A stretch of DNA of 64,000 nt. Source: Paragorgia papillata. Taxonomy: Eukaryota > Cnidaria > Anthozoa > Scleralcyonacea > Coralliidae. The notes beneath the pieces are model-generated. The model had not been told where the DNA came from and made no database searches. It saw only the letters and a program-made list of their open reading frames with translations. Location: assembly GCA_035771165.1 (NCBI GenBank), contig JAWNZC010000351.1, forward strand, positions 9,569,501-9,633,500. The letters are read 5' to 3'. Shown here piece by piece: positions 32,110 to 44,130 of this stretch. The translations under genes were made by a program, and so were the position numbers. Position 1 is the first letter of the stretch; each line of letters opens with the position of its first letter.

Positions 32110-33440
32110 CGAGCTAATCAACATTTGGTGGAAGTAAAAAAGTTTGCGCACATTTTGTGGGGGAAATTCTGAAGTAAACAAAAAAGTGGCAGATTTGTGC
32201 ATAATATGGTTTCAATGGAATTATGCCAGACGTGTTTTCTTTGTGAATAGAACTTAAAAGTGAAATACGGCAGTTCCGTCAAGACAGTTTCATTGTGCAA
32301 GGAAACAAAAAACATAAAGCTAACTTGCAAGATCTCAGGATATTGGTTTGCAATTGTTCTGGACTCTCTATTTAAAGGTGTTGGCTTAACTGTTGATTGT
32401 AGAAGAGATATATAGCGCTTTGGTGCCAGGAAGATTATCAACTGCGTTACACTTTGTAGAGAAATTCAAGATAGTTTAGCTGCGCACAATGCTACCGGTG
32501 AAGAAGATTAAGGGAAGATAAACAATACCAACTGTCGCAAGCAATCATTCCAGCTATCCCCCAACGGACCAACACCTGGCCATAATAAAAATATCGCTGA
32601 CAATAAGAAGAGGGAAAATTGTTTGAAATTAAATAAATCGTAGTTTCAGCTGGGCAATTCTTGGTCGGAGAAAGAAAAAAATTAACGATGCAGTATCTAA
32701 CCTTAATAAATTATGAAGCTGCCAATCGCCGAAAATGAAAAGGAGGCGTGTGTTGTGAAGCTGTCAATTTCAGTTAAAAAAGAATTTAGTCATATGGACA
32801 ATTGAGTTCTTGTATTAAACGCACGCAATGTCTTCTTTTGTTGTAACATGCAGTGACTCTTTTTTCTCGGCTTCCGTTAACATATAGCCTGATTTTTCTT
32901 TGGTCAGTATTAAACAATAAGTCTTTTAATACTTGTTTCAGTGTGAATAGATTATATTGAATACAATCTCAGCCTCGATTCTGTCTTTGGCTGCTGACGA
33001 TCAAATTGAAAGCAAGCTTTATTATTAAAATGCCCATATGTTGTCTCCTGTTACATGCAGTTTTTCTTCGTGCCACAAGCACTTTAATTGAATGGTGATA
33101 TTTTTGACAGGACTGACATTGTGACACCCCTTCGCGCAAAAATAGGTGGTTTTTTTCTCTTTTTACGGTTTATACGTTTAGACAAAACTAAAATACTAGC
33201 GATATTACACGAGAAAAGTAAATCATGTATAAGGAGTTGTACTCGAATTTCTCTCATACTTTATAATCCTATATTAGCGTTGTAGAACCAAAAGGCAAAA
33301 ACGCTTGTACATTTCAAGTTTGTTTATTATCACCCTCATTTGCACTGAAAATAAAATTAGAAATGTTGTTTGGCTACTTATCGATAGTTTGAAGACAAGG
33401 TCTTAGTTGCCTAGCTTTTGCTGTGTATACGCTGTATTAA
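32110..33440. other. Intergenic, nothing recognised
   Basis: AT-rich. Short frames at 32118-32441 (minus) and 33088-33285 (plus) show no motif. Confidence 0.35.
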
Positions 33441-33442
33441 TA

Positions 33443-34116
33443 CATAGTCAATCGAGATATGGTCTGGAAACTCAGGCCCCGTTCACACCATACCGGATAG
33501 CTTTTGTGCCGGCACGAAAACCATACCGGATAGGCCTTCTGTTCACACACAAAACGCCTGTTCCGGCACAATTTCTGTGCCGGCACGCCGTTGCGCCGCT
33601 CCGATCTCGAAAGAGGTACATCTTGTAACGGATAGCTTTTTGTGCCGTTTCAACTCCAGTGTGAACGGAGATCGAAATCGTTTCGGAAGTATATTAATAG
33701 AATAGAGCGTGGTGATTGGTTGGATCACGGGGTTATATCGTATTCGGCACGAAACGGCACATAATTATGCCGTCTGTTCACACTATACCGGATAGGTTTT
33801 CGTGCCGGCACGAAAACCTATCCGGTATAGTGTGAACGGGGCCTCAGCTAAGGTCTTTGGTCTATCTTTTTGTTCGCCTTTATGCATTTTTGTGCACGGT
33901 GCACGGTCACTGAACACATTGTATTTTAGTGTAATGAACGAATTGTCCAATAGCAACATTTCAGTTCAATGACTCAACCGTGCTATTTAAATACTAACAA
34001 ACCTGAAACAAAGGATGTGCACAGTGTAAGGTACGGTTCAACATAAAATCACAGCTCATTATAGGAGCTTTGAATTAAGTTTGCCGAGTTTCCAGACCAT
34101 ATCTCGATTGACTATG
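33443..34116. mobile_element. Inverted-repeat element split by a younger MITE
   Basis: Thirty-one bases at 33443-33473 (CATAGTCAATCGAGATATGG at the outer end) match the reverse complement of 34086-34116 perfectly. The pairing resumes beyond the inserted MITE (GGAAACTC-GC), so the arm was continuous before insertion. Without the MITE the unit would be about 0.3 kb. The duplication at its own ends is unclear. Confidence 0.65.
33475..33843. mobile_element. MITE with GGCCCCGTTCACAC terminal inverted repeats
   Basis: Left end GGCCCCGTTCACACCATACC and right end GGTATAGTGTGAACGGGGCC, flanked by TCA on both sides (33472-33474, 33844-33846). The interior repeats CCGGATAG and GCCGGCACGAAAAC several times in both orientations. 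A 3-bp duplication suggests a PIF/Harbinger-type mobiliser. Confidence 0.8.
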
Positions 34117-35588
34117 ATGAATATGTCAGAAAAACTCTGGCTGATCTTCAATCGGGGACTAATTGTTGGTTTCCACTCAGTTAAAGTTTTCTCAGGACAT
34201 ACAAGAACGGAAAATTAGCTTTGTATTGTGAGCTCTCGGTCTGAACTAATCGCTTGAACATAAAGAAAACTTTCCTGTCCGTTAGTCCGTTCTTATTCTG
34301 CAGAAGATTTTCCTAAGTGAAAACTAGCCTTAAGTTCCCAAAGGAGCTGGTATATCAAAATTTTGCCAAAATCCGTTGGTAATATAATAGCGCTAAAACG
34401 TCTTCACCGCGAAGGATCGTGCGTCTGGTACACGCTTTTTGTTCTGGTTTAAAAGATTGAACAGCTAAATTATTTGTTGACCGGCTGACAGCGATAGAGA
34501 AATTATTCGTATCGACTTTAGTTGTCGACGCCATAGCTTCAGTAAAGGAGCCGGAAGTTATTCTAACCATTGAACACCAATCAAAACAGTGTATTTAATT
34601 ATAATTTCTTTTTGACCAATTAGAGGAAAATACCCAAATTTCATATGATTACATGCGGTCCTTACTCTTTACTCTTTAGCAGACCTGATTGCTGGCTAAA
34701 GAAAATACAAAATTAGCAGGTATCTAAATAAAATTAAGTTATACAAGTGGTTTTTCGAACAGATTCGGTGCTTGTTTTAGGACGATTTGTATTAAGACGA
34801 TCGAGTTGGTTCTTTATTTATTGCGTTTGTGAACAATGGCTGAAAACAGTAAAGAAACTTTTCCATATCCTGATATTTTTCAGATTGTGTAATAAACAGC
34901 TAAGAATTATTGATTTCCGGGTGAACATTAAAACTCCTATTTTTTATTAGATTTCTTCATAGGATATTTTTAACAAGCCTTGGCAAAGAATATTTAGTAG
35001 AAGGATTCATATGATTTGTTTTGAAACCAGGGCTTGATATATTACATTCCGCTATATTTTAAACCAAACATGGTCAGTTTTGCAAGAATTATATTGCAGC
35101 TAATAGATTTTGTCTTGGCAGGTCAAAATGCACCCGATATTCTCCGCATCTAAATAAGATAAAGTTTATTTGTAAATTGTTAATATTATTCTTTTAAACT
35201 TCTAAATTACACCACACATTTTACAAAGGCAAAGTGTTTCTTGGCGTAGAAGTACTTTCTAATAGAAACTCTTATGTTGTTTGTACAAAAAAGTTTATAC
35301 TTTCATAATTTCAGTTTACAATTGTTGAAGAAGCGCATGTGCGACTCTAATTTTAGGCTGTGACCTAAAGTTGACAACGCCCTCCCCCTCCATCTGCAAT
35401 TTAAAACTTCCAGTGTATCATTTACCACATGATCAAACAGTATAAGTTTTCCAACAAGAGGGTGACGGCCACCCAAAAACTGAACGATTATATCATAAAA
35501 TAGACTCTGGATTATTAGGTTGTTATTAAATATCATTGTTTAGACCTCGTCACGATAGAGAATAAACAAAAAGTAGACTTTAATAGTA
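34117..35588. other. Intergenic, nothing recognised
   Basis: A minus-strand frame at 34355-34570 is the longest but shows no motif. No repeats were recognised. Confidence 0.35.
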
Positions 35589-35593
35589 GGGTG

Positions 35594-35731
35594 TGTGTAA
35601 ATAATTAGTATGTTATATTATGTAAAAATATTCAGAATAGTTAATGAGACATGTGTATATATAAGTTGAAGCATGTTTTCTGATTAAAGCACATTCAAAA
35701 CTCGTTCAGTCCGAAGGCGGATTTCTAAACA
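35594..35731 (+). repeat. 5' LTR of the second gypsy element
   Basis: Starts TGTGTAAATAATTAG, ends TTTCTAAACA, with a TATA box TATATATAAG at 35656-35665. It matches 40326-40464 with several small differences near both ends. Confidence 0.8.
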
Positions 35732-36480
35732 TGGTGTCAGGTCAGGATAAACTTAGTAAGATGCTGAAAGTGAACCCACCAGAGAACTTTGAGTTCTCAA
35801 AGCCGTTAACATGGCCTGAGTGGAAAGAACGGTTCGAAAGATATAGAACGGCTACGAAACTGAACAAAGAAGATCATGAAATCCAAATAATCACCTTGAT
35901 TTACTCCATGGGATACGAAGCTTAACATATTTATATGTCGTTCGCCTATAAAGATGAAACGAAAGAGGACTATAACTCGATTATAGCGCGTTTTGATGAA
36001 AGAACTAGCTTTCATCAACGTCGTTAACACGTGGGAGAAACCGTCGAAGCGTTCATTGAGAATCTTTACGAACTGGCGGAGTATTGCGAGTTTGGCGAGA
36101 AAAGAGACGAACAAATCAGAGACAGAATTGTTATCGGTCTATCGGATAAAGGTTTGTCGCAGCGGTTACAGATGAAGGCTGAGTTGGACATTCAGTCGGC
36201 GATACAGGTGGCACGACAAGCAGAGCTGGTTAAAAGTAAATTAACCGAACAAGAATCCCTGTAGACAAGACATGTAGATGAACTCCAACGGCGAAGAAGA
36301 AGAAGAGATAGTTCGAATCGAAAGAGGTTTTCGACACCATGCACAGCTGTGTCCTAGGTGCAATATGATTTTATGAAGCACGATAGAGATACAAATTGTC
36401 CGGCCAAAGGGAAGAAATGCGGTAAAGTGGGACATTTTGCCGTAGTATGTCGAAGCAAAGTTGCAGCAAATGTGGGTGAA
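35731..36480 (+). pseudogene. gag remnant of the second gypsy element
   Basis: Opens at ATG 35731 with the motif FEFSKPLTWPEWKERFERYR, known from many animal gypsy Gag proteins. It stops at 35923, resumes in shifted frames (DERTSFHQR; VEAFIENLYELAEYCEFG at 36040-36110; RIVIGLSDKGLSQRLQ), and ends at about 36264. A degenerate zinc knuckle (KKCGKVGHFAVVC) lies at about 36413-36450. Confidence 0.8.
35732..35749 (+). other. Primer-binding site, tRNA-Leu type
   Basis: TGGTGTCAGG directly abuts the LTR and equals the complement of a tRNA-Leu 3' end. The A that ends the LTR plus the first two bases of the site form the ATG of gag. Confidence 0.65.
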
Positions 36481-36483
36481 GTG

Positions 36484-36822
36484 GCAGAGAAGCCTGAGGA
36501 CAATAGTCAATACTGGGAAGAAGTTTTCTTTCTGGGATCAATTTCGCGTGGTGATGTGGGCAAGGGTGCGTGGCAAGTACAGCTTGGTCTTAATGGTCAG
36601 CCGATCACCTTCAAAATAGACACTGGGGCAGATATAACAGTTATATCTCAAAAGGTGTACAACAATTTACCGCAACGTCTACCACTAAAACCAGTAAAAG
36701 CAGTCCTGTGCAGCCCTGGGGGACCAATAGCATGCATGGGTGAGTTCACAACGAAATTCCTGCACAAAACTGTGCAATATCCTGCCAGAATCTTTGTGGT
36801 CAAAGGTAAGGATGTAAATTGT
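36484..36822 (+). pseudogene. Aspartic protease remnant of the second gypsy element
   Basis: Open stretch with FKIDTGADITVIS at about 36610-36650, the retropepsin active site, followed by the flap region and VQYPARIFVVKG. It ends at a TAG near 36824 and RT follows in another frame. Confidence 0.8.
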
Positions 36823-36841
36823 TAGTAAAGTCGAGAACCGA

Positions 36842-38022
36842 ATGGGACCAGTCAGAAGGGTTGAAGAGGTCACCGATCATTCGGTTTTCGGAGATATTGG
36901 ATTACTTAATTTACCAGTACAGATACAGTTAAGAGAAGGTGCTAAACCATTCAGTTTTACTACGCCTAGACAAATACCCTTTCCTGTATTACCACTGGTT
37001 AAAGCCGAGTTAGAAAGAATGAAAGATGAGTGGGTTATGGAAGAATTGACGAAGCCAACCGAATGGTGTTCACCGATTGTCCCTGTTCTGAAGAAGAACG
37101 GTCGAGTTAGGATTTGTGTCGATTTGAAGAAATTTAATGAAGCGGTTAGACGGGGAAAATATGTACTGCCGAATCTTGAATATATCGCGCTTTCATTAGA
37201 GGGGTCGAAAGTATTTTCCAAGCTAGACTCCGCTTGCGGATTTTAGCAAATTCCATTGCATCCCGAAAGTTCTAAACTAACAACTTTCATTACTCCATTT
37301 GGCCAAAGATTGATGAGCGACCTTCTTCGGCCTTCGGGAAAAGGAAGGTACGAAGGTCATAATGGATGACATAATCGTTCACGGAAAGTCCATTGCTGAG
37401 CACGATGAGCGTTTAGAAGAAGTTCTCGATACCATAAAAGAGTCGGGACTGAAGCTTAATAAAGGGAAGTGCGAATTTCGGAAAGAAGAAATAAAATTAT
37501 TTTGTCACCAGGCCAAATTAGCAAAGATGGCATTAGCCCAGATCCCGAGAAATAACAGCAATAACTAACTTGTCGCCCCCGTGTAACGTTCCAGAATTGC
37601 GTCGGTTATTAGGACCTTGGGAAGTTCCTGCCCTATCTTCAATCAGGAGGGCCTGCCCGCAGGCTAATCCTCAATCGGTTCTGAAACCTCTGAACGGTCT
37701 GCTCAAAGCAAGCTCTGCTTGGGTTTGGGATCAAAATTGGGTTTGGGATCAAGCCCAAGAACAAGCTTTTGAGAAGGTGAAACAGATTATGTTCACAACT
37801 CCACTTTTGGCGTTCTACGACCCCAACCGGCATACAGTAGTTAGTGCAGACGCGAGTAGCTACGGAATAGGCAGTGTTTTGATGCAAGAAGATGATAATA
37901 AATCGTTACGTCCAGTCACATTCTGTTCGCGGAATCTTCAGTATGGTGGTCTGGCATTACAAAAGAAATCAAGAAGAAAATTGAACTTTGTCACTTTTGT
38001 CAAATCAACCGTCCGTCGCTAA
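36842..38022 (+). pseudogene. RT and RNase H remnants of the second gypsy element
   Basis: RT fingers RICVDLKKFNEAVRRGKYVLPNL at about 37105-37175 (split here for length), then VFSKLDSACGF and a stop at 37244. A deletion removes most of the palm. The catalytic strand resumes as VMDDIIVHG at about 37358. RNase H appears at 37570-37960 with TVVSADASSYGIGSVLMQ and RPVTFCSRN. A second deletion joins RNase H to the integrase at about 37965. Confidence 0.8.
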
Positions 38023-38690
38023 GGAAGGAGCCTTTGAAAACAACGCAGTTGCCAGAACGACCGTGGCAAAGAGTTGCAGTAGATTCTGTGGAAATGGATG
38101 GAAAAAAATATCTGGTTGTGACCGACTATTATTCTCGGTATCCTGAGGTCACGTATCTTCCTAATTTGACTTGTGGAACTGTGGTGGCGAAGCTGAAGAG
38201 CATTTTTGCAAGATGGGGAATCCCGGAAATTTTGGTCAGCGATAATGATCCACCGTTTTCAGCAGCTGCATTTGAATCCTTTAGCAATAAGTACAGATTC
38301 ACTCATGTAACGTCAAGTCCATACCTACCGCAGGCGAATGAAGAAGTCGAAAGTGCCCAAAAGAATCTTGAAACAAGAAGATCCATTCTTGGCATTGATG
38401 GTCTACCGAGCAACTCCTATTTCCGCGGCAGGAGTAAGTCCGACCCAATTAATGACGGGACGACGACTCCGTACGACAGTGCCGACGTTAAGTAGGAATT
38501 TGGACCAGAATGACCAGATTTTGCGTATGCTCAACGATCGCACGAGAGAGCGAAAGAAAGATATCGGGGCTCGTATGACCTGGGCAACAGCGTCAAACCT
38601 TTGCCCGAACTACACGTACATGGCCAGAAATCGCGGACATTTGAGCCAGCGCGTCTGTCGGTCAGCGGTCGTCGCGTATATCCCTTAAAC
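37966..38690 (+). pseudogene. Integrase remnant of the second gypsy element
   Basis: The zinc-binding tail (CHFCQINRPSLRKEPL) is followed by the catalytic core: VAVDSVEMDGKKYLVVTDYYS (about 38070, shortened), ILVSDNDPPF (about 38225) and [15 protein letters not shown] (about 38325), where the third acidic residue lies. A frame shift at about 38400 breaks the C-terminal part. The HH of the N-terminal zinc finger is missing because of the deletion. Confidence 0.8.
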
Positions 38691-38694
38691 CTCC

Positions 38695-39840
38695 CAATTA
38701 TCCTCTTCGGACGTTTGCGTTCCCCAAGGACAAGGAAACGATATGATTCCATCAGGCCAAGCTTTCGGTAGCTTGTGCCATTCTTGCCGACGATCTTTGC
38801 TTTAATTTCACTGCATAACTTTCTTAGCCGTTCTTCAACTCGCTGGCATTTGGTTTTAACTCTAAATCCGGTTCTTTCAGAGAGAAATCACTCAGAAATG
38901 CATTTAAAATCCCCACGAAGCCGCAGCCGTGCCGAAGCTTTTGTCGGCAAATATGGACTGTAAAAATGATTTCCTTGTCTGAAACACTCTGTCTTCGTAT
39001 ATATTGTAGACAGTGACTTGTGTCAACGGGAACGCGACCCTTAATATATATTTGTATTTATATATAAATATATATTTGAACCGACACCAGTCATTCTTGT
39101 TTGTCTCCTATGCTCCGAGGGTTTTTCGCCGGGTACTCCGGTTTTTCTCCCGCTCGTGCTCGTGATCACCGGCCAATAAAGCCGCGGGCTCAGGGGGTAT
39201 CCAGGCAACGACTAGAGAAATGAAAAGAGAAGCCTTCGACGAGTATTTTGGTGCCAAATACGAGGTATAACGAGCAATATTTCGGGTTTAACTAGCAAGT
39301 GAAATCGCTCTTTTTGACAACGAAGCAATAATATGGCGGCGCTCATTCCGCTCGCCGGCTAATGGATTTTTAAATCGAAAAAGCAGAACTTTTATCGTGA
39401 GTATCAAACTCGAAGATGGTGGAAAGCATGGGGATGTTACTCATCAAAGCCAAACGACTGCGGCAACTATCGATTATTGAATACCTAAGGAGAACCAAGC
39501 GTTTAAAATGGAATCATTTCAGAAATCCCACATATTCCCAGTGTAATACAAGGTAAATTATGTTGAGTATTTAATCACAAAAAAGCAGAGCGGGTATACA
39601 ACATGTTGAGAATGTTTGTTGATGAATGTGTTTCCGATGACCGTCGCATGTCTACCGCATTGCGGCAGTTGTTTGAAGAAGTCTATAGACCATTCTATTT
39701 TGAGAATACTTAATTTCCCTATGAAATAACATAGGGTATCGGGCCGCCATTATCGGTGAAATCTGAGACATGCGCAATTGCTCAAATCTTGCATGTCCGT
39801 AATTTCTGGCCATGAAATAAAGTACGGATCAAAATTGATG
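38695..39840. other. Unrelated sequence inserted between integrase and the pol 3' end
   Basis: Interrupts the pol region. It includes an AT-rich TATATATTTG tract (39040-39080) and a SINE-like conserved block (39100-39165); the rest is not recognised. Confidence 0.4.
39095..39170 (+). repeat. SINE-type conserved domain
   Basis: GGGTACTCCGGTTTTTCTCC and the preceding GGGTTTTTCGCC match, in the same sense, the core of the SINE at 50320-50595 (minus strand). No tRNA-like head is seen here, so this is a fragment. Confidence 0.55.
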
Positions 39841-40102
39841 GAGAGAAGAAGTGGGGTCCACCATCAACCGTACAAAGTCATGCGTCTTCGCCTAGATCAT
39901 ACTTGGTGGAAACACTGGAAGGTAAAGTTCTAAGAAGAAAAAGGCGACACCTTCAAACCATACCCGAATCGAATCCTGAAGCACCGTTGGGGAGGACTGG
40001 TCTGGAGCCGTTGGCAGTCGAAAATCAATGTGGAGTTTGGAAAGCAGTTCAGGACGAAGCCATGAACACAGTTCCGTGCAGAGATCATCGAGCGGATGGG
40101 TA
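39841..40102 (+). pseudogene. C-terminal Pol fragment of the second gypsy element
   Basis: Contains PRSYLVETLEGKVLRRKRRHL, the Arg-rich C-terminal motif found after the integrase in many animal gypsy polyproteins (first 20 residues shown in part). It places the end of pol about 220 bp before the 3' LTR. Confidence 0.6.
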
Positions 40103-40325
40103 ATTTGGAAACCAGACAGTTATATTGAAAAATATTGACATTTTATACTAGATGTATTCATTTATTCTAAAATTATGTATTGACAATTAGCTTTATACTC
40201 ATATATAGCTTATATATTGATTGAACTTTGATATTCGTTAAAGTAGAGTAAGGAACTTTGAACGTTAATAGTCAAGAAAATACAAAAAAATGAGTAAGAA
40301 GTACACGCTGTCAAAGGAGGGGAGA

Positions 40326-40464
40326 TGGGTATAAATAATTAGTATATTATATTATGTAAAAATATTCAGAATAGTTAATGAGGCATGTGTATATAAGTGA
40401 AGCATGTTTGTGATTAAAGCACGTTCAAAACTCGTTCAGTCCGAAGGCTGATTTCTAAACTACA
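40326..40464 (+). repeat. 3' LTR of the second gypsy element
   Basis: Starts after the purine tract AAAGGAGGGGAGA and ends CTAAACTACA before GGGTG. It has GTGTATATAAG in place of the longer TATA run of the 5' copy. Confidence 0.8.
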
Positions 40465-40469
40465 GGGTG

Positions 40470-41405
40470 AAATATGTAGTAGCCGGGAGAAACGTTATGT
40501 CCTGTGTGTATATAAATATGTTTGTATACTAGATTTTTCTCTGACCTCGTCTCCAAAAAATAGTGTAATAGCTTCTATATGAGTAGTGCTTAAAAAACTC
40601 AAAATATGCCTTTCTTTATCCGCGCACAGTGCAACAAATGCTCGTGGAAAACAAATACTCATTGCACGTTCATGCATGGTTGGCAGCGCAACATTATTCA
40701 TCCCTGTTAACAAACGTATATAATTTGTAAAAGATCCACGCCATTCCTTTTGAGTCAGTTAATTTATAAAGGACATATATGGGTTAAAGTATCTAAATAC
40801 CAAAACCATTAAGTACTTGAGATGTTGCTTGAGAATGCTTTTGAAAAATCAAAAAAGAATTCTCTCCTAAAGACTTGTGTTTGTTACGCTTTTTATACGT
40901 CTTGCCACATTCCGGGTGTTTGGATCACGGTATCTAAACACGGAAAACATTTGCTATTCCGTTTCTAATATATCTTTCCAGTGTCCGGTTTGTTTTTAAA
41001 CAAAAGTTGTCAAACAAACTAAGATATCAGCAGCGAAAAAAAATTTAATTTATCATTAAAACATTATAAAAACACAAACAATTTCTCTGTGCTAAAATAT
41101 CTGTTATCCCAATTGGCCTTTTCTAGAAAATAATGCACTTTGGGTATTGAAAACACATTCTTAAAGCATGCAGTCGGCTTCGATGGAAATGCATGTAGAG
41201 CGCCTGCATGCCAACTATTTTTTTAAATATATTGCAATGTTTTGATAAAAAGGTTTATAGGCAGACAGTCAAAGTATTGCTCGTAAAGAGTCGTAAAAAA
41301 ACTTATGGAATGGCTTTCACATGGTAATTCCATAGTAAAAATATTACTAATAGTATTCTTGCTTCTTCCATTAAGTAAAGTAAACGATTTTACGTGTTTT
41401 TCTAG
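40470..41405. other. No gene recognised; presumed 5' region or intron of the CUB-LRR gene
   Basis: No start exon or signal-peptide exon could be identified. A frame at 40495-40713 (minus) is featureless. Confidence 0.35.
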
Positions 41406-41514
41406 GTTGTTATTACCGCGATATTGATAGCAGAGAACAGTGAAGCTAACATTGATAATGTTTCTTACACTGAAAATCCAATTATATGTAATCCCTTACC
41501 AACCCATGCCCAAG
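41406..41514 (+). CDS. CUB-LRR gene, leader/spacer exon
   Basis: A 109-bp open segment flanked by TTTTTCTAG and GTAAGC. It starts in phase 0 and ends in phase 1. It begins hydrophobic (VVITAILIA), then becomes polar (ENSEANIDNVSYTENP), and ends with the Cys (IICNPLP) expected as the first cysteine of a CUB domain. The hydrophobic start could be the end of a signal peptide begun on an upstream exon I could not find. Splicing to 43204 keeps the frame. Confidence 0.55.
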
Positions 41515-43203
41515 GTAAGCTATTAATTATCAACTATTAATTTACCACTCTGTTTCTCTTTGTATATTGATATAAAAATGCGATAAAGAAACGTAATTGG
41601 TACTAAAAACTCATAAAATAATCGAACTTCTTTTGTATTGTGACGTCGTAATGACTCACAAGCATCTCATTTTTATATTAAGTTTTACTAGGTACTTGTT
41701 TTGCATTACAGACGTTTCTCAAATTAATTTTTTTTATTATTTGAAAGTTTTCGTTATAAGGATATTCAATTTCAAGAAAAAAAATTGAAAGAAAACCCAC
41801 AGAAAACTAGTAAAAATACGTGAATTCCAGGAGGCCACTATCTTGGATTTACCAGAATGCGTTGCTCTGTACATAAGTTATTATAACCATCAGAATTTTA
41901 ATTTGTAGTTGTACCTAAACTGAAATAAGCTTAAATTTGTGCTTAGAGATTGTTTTCTGCAATTTAATTAGAATAAATAGCTAAAAAAATAATGAAGTCT
42001 CTCTTACCATGGAAACTACAAAAATTCGTTTATTTCTTTGTGTTTTTACGTTTGTGAAGCGAACCTTTACAGATTTGTTTACCTAGTACTATTGAACGAA
42101 ACTGACTACAAAAATAACTTGCTGATTAAACGTGCTTTTAAAATATGAATATATTTTAATACAAGAAAATACGGAAAATGCATTGCGGCAGGAAAGATAA
42201 AAATAACCAACTGACAAAACAGACATTTGTAGAACCTAAAGACTCTGTGTCAATTTATAGGTCATAAAAGAATGAATTTATAAGTTATCCAGTTATCGTC
42301 AGGTGCATAGCATCAAAATTTTTCATATAAAATTTGACGAAAAGTCACTAGAAATGTCACTGTTGAGTCATTTGGTGTCATTATCTTTAACCGATGAGAC
42401 GTTATCTTAAAAAAAGTTAGTGCGGGTGGAGATTCGCCTCCCCCGGCCCGGATAGGGTTAAACATTACCAAACTCTAAAAATAGGTAACAGATTGGAATT
42501 GATAAGTAGAATATCTGAACGAGAAACAAAAATCTAAAACACAAAAGGTTACTGTAAGTATTCGAGTAATGCGACAGGCTGCGTTCTCGTCATATAAAGT
42601 GGCCACAGAAAGAACCCAAAACTATATCAAACTGTGCTCTTGGATTATAAAATTGTGCTAACTATTAACAAGACATTATACCTAAACTTAATTTAGATTT
42701 AATAAATTTGTAATCATTAATATTCATAATCATAACGCATGTTATCAATCACAGCATGCAGTAAAACTTTGTTTACGTGGTAGAGCACAAAATTTTTATG
42801 GCCGTACCTCATTGCGAACGAGGTGTGGCACATTATTTATATGTTGTAACACAACATTGTTCACGAGGTAAAAATAAACTTTCACGGGTTACGGCCCAAT
42901 GTTGTCAAAATTTTGCTACGCAATTTATTTTCTTGCGGGATTTGCAAAACCGTTTTTGAACGGTATGAGAAGAGTCGTTATTTTCTGAGAGTTGGAAAAA
43001 TGTTTCACTTTTATGACAACACAAAAGTCTATTTTGGGCCAGACAACGAGGGGTATAGCTCCACTCTGCTCACATTGTGCATCTCATTGCATAGACAACA
43101 ACTTCGTTCACGCACGAAACTGACAGCACTGCTAGGTTTTACGCAGAGATATTATGCACGTCGGTTATACATTAATTGTAATTATATTTTTCTTATTGTT
43201 TAG
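41515..43203. other. Intron of the CUB-LRR gene
   Basis: AT-rich, begins GTAAGC and ends TTGTTTAG. Open frames at 42777-42959 and 42913-43203 run through it without recognisable content. Confidence 0.5.
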
Positions 43204-43545
43204 CATTTGACACGTACATATCCAACAGTTCTTCCGGGTTCCTAACTTCCCCGTACTATCCCTTAAAGTACCTGAACAACATGAAACGATTATGGGAAAT
43301 CAGAGTATATAAAGATCTTCGGATTAAGTTGAATTTCATATTTTTCAATTTGGAGATAGACGACAACTGCAATCGAGATTATATCCTAATTCAAGATGGC
43401 ATTACATCCAGATACATTGCGCGTTATTGTGGGAATATTCTTCCACCGGATATCATTTCTACATCAAACATCTTGAGGATCAGATTTTCGTCGAATGAAA
43501 AATATATTTTCACAGGATTTAAGATTCGTTATGAAGCAGTTGAAG
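43204..43545 (+). CDS. CUB-LRR gene, CUB domain exon
   Basis: A 342-bp (114-codon) exon with acceptor TTGTTTAG and donor GTAATA, phase 1 at both ends as is usual for shuffled extracellular modules. It encodes nearly a whole CUB domain: SSGFLTSPYYPLKY, then LNFIFFNLE, then CNRDYILIQDG, YCGNILPPDIIS, LRIRFSS and GFKIRYEA. The spacing of Cys, Tyr-Cys-Gly and the closing GFKI strand fits the family. CUB modules act outside the cell in ligand or protein binding. There is an N-glycosylation sequon (NSS) near the start. The nearest downstream coding exon found is the LRR N-terminal exon at 52026, with compatible phase. Confidence 0.88.
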
Positions 43546-44130
43546 GTAATATATTTTCACCTTTTTATCTGTATTACTGCGTGCTGCATTTAAAGGGGTG
43601 CTGTCACAACATGCACATACGCTTTTTTTTTTAGGCAAAATCAAAATGTTTCGGTCGAACCGTTTCAATTATAAGTTTATAACGTATCCAGCGTAATCAG
43701 AATTGTGTTGACAAGGGCCAAGAAGCGTTCGCGCCAGTAAAAGAGAAAAATTTCGGGCATAAACAAAGGAATACAGTAGATGCTAAGCGTGAGTGGAAAA
43801 TGATCGTACTGGTAGGGTAATACATGTAGAGATTTCACAAATAAATCTCCGACGCAGCACGTGGCCAGAACTAAGGGGAGTAAATGTTGCGCACAAATTA
43901 GCAAATTTAAATAGTGTGGAATTGTCAAGTTCTGTTAGAGGAAATTGTAAATATGCTCTGCGCTGAAGAGAATAGGAATACATTTTCTTCTTCCTCACAT
44001 CTATGACACCTTAAAATACTTCAACAGGTTAAATTAAGGCTAAAGAATGAACGTTCATTGTTCCCGAATGACTTTAGGATTGAGTACGTAAAAACCAGTA
44101 GGTGCCATATTAATTGTACTAAAATGTCTA

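Larger units (their letters stand above)
35594..40464 (+). mobile_element. Second Ty3/gypsy element, short LTRs, heavily decayed
   Basis: LTRs of about 138 bp (35594-35731) and 139 bp (40326-40464), with a 5-bp GGGTG duplication (35589-35593 and 40465-40469), a tRNA-Leu-type primer site, and a purine tract before the 3' LTR (AAAGGAGGGGAGA). Order: gag, protease, RT, RNase H, integrase, the usual gypsy order and opposite to the element at 17990. The coding region is full of stops, shifts and deletions. About 1.1 kb of unrelated sequence, including a SINE domain, lies between the integrase and the last pol fragment. Confidence 0.85.
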
